Shown piece by piece: positions 63,872 through 64,000 of a DNA stretch of 64,000 nucleotides. The DNA lies in contig NZ_RXFQ01000006.1 in the NCBI RefSeq assembly GCF_003951285.1, positions 248,001 to 312,000 of the forward strand, written 5' to 3'. The notes under the pieces were generated by a model. That model had not been told where the DNA came from. It worked only from the letters and a program-made list of their open reading frames with translations, and did no database searches. Source of the DNA: Variovorax beijingensis (GTDB taxonomy: Bacteria > Pseudomonadota > Gammaproteobacteria > Burkholderiales > Burkholderiaceae_C). Numbering within the stretch: position 1 is the first letter of the stretch; each line of letters starts with the position of its first letter. Position numbers and translations under genes: made by a program.

Positions 63872-64000
63872 ATGAACCCCGTCACTGGCCAGCAACATCC
63901 GATCGGCCTCTACCTCAAGATCTGGGGGCTGCTGTTCGTGCTCAGCACGATGTCGTACCTGGTCGACTACTTCCATTTCCAGGGGTACCTGCGCTGGGTC
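63872..64000 (+). CDS. coxD: Cytochrome c oxidase subunit IV (partial, cut by window edge)
   Basis: First 43 codons from ATG 63872, with GAGGAGGAAGAAG upstream. N-terminus then membrane helix LYLKIWGLLFVLSTMSYLVD, as in the short CoxIV/CtaF subunits of bacterial caa3 oxidases. The rest lies outside. Confidence 0.75.
   Translation, partial: MNPVTGQQHPIGLYLKIWGLLFVLSTMSYLVDYFHFQGYLRWV

Overview
The window is high-GC DNA packed tightly with genes, many with 4-bp ATGA overlaps. The gene families look like a member of the Burkholderiales, most likely Comamonadaceae and Variovorax-like: a PilE/FimT/PilVWX/PilY1 cluster, a PepSY/TonB-receptor pair, tetronate catabolism genes, MdeB-like E1, PhoX and NMT1-type ABC transporters. 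No rRNA, tRNA, CRISPR, prophage or insertion sequence was seen. The genus is an inference from family composition.

Left part (1-22373). A minor-pilin operon runs leftward (pilE-fimT-pilV-pilW-pilX-pilY1). PilY1 is cut by the window edge and carries a PA14-like domain. Divergent from it is a PglL/Wzy-type pilin glycosyltransferase. Housekeeping genes follow: moaC, a BepA-like M48 protease, a holin-like membrane protein, and a TerC-family Mn2+ exporter. The exporter is preceded by a well-formed yybP-ykoY (Mn2+) riboswitch with its own promoter and a competing hairpin. Next come small DUF proteins, yaeQ, a FecA-like receptor with a PepSY membrane partner, purB, a GST, a periplasmic glutathione peroxidase and a ferritin-like diiron protein. 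An ECF41 sigma factor sits beside its usual partner, an AhpD/CMD protein. Both genes carry the same TGTCACA-N16-CGTC promoter.

Middle part (22380-42509). This holds rlpA, glnE, yhdP, a nitrilase-family amidase, a FixL/FixJ-type two-component pair, two OmpA-type lipoproteins, and a 54-aa membrane protein whose start codon overlaps head-to-head with mltA. A Tat-exported PhoX phosphatase follows, then an Lrp-family regulator divergent from a homodimeric E1 dehydrogenase (an MdeR/MdeB-like pair).

Right part (42588-58807). A GntR regulator and an MFS carrier precede a full tetronate pathway: ltnD, denD, otnK, otnC and otnI convert L-threonate and D-erythronate to DHAP. This operon is translationally coupled to a CodA-like amidohydrolase and a RidA protein. 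Facing it tail-to-tail is a leftward catabolic locus: creatininase-family amidohydrolase, NMT1-type ABC transporter, FAD-linked oxidase, flavodoxin-fold reductase, PDR/VanB-type reductase and a RutR-like TetR regulator. A RutR-like palindrome lies over the putative -35 element of the creatininase-ABC operon. This two-armed locus is the best candidate here for an undescribed system, probably uptake and breakdown of a cyclic amide, pyrimidine-like or hydantoin-like compound.

The right end (59002-64000) is a heme-copper (caa3-type) cytochrome oxidase operon with a cytochrome c domain fused to subunit II. It is cut by the window edge in the subunit IV gene.
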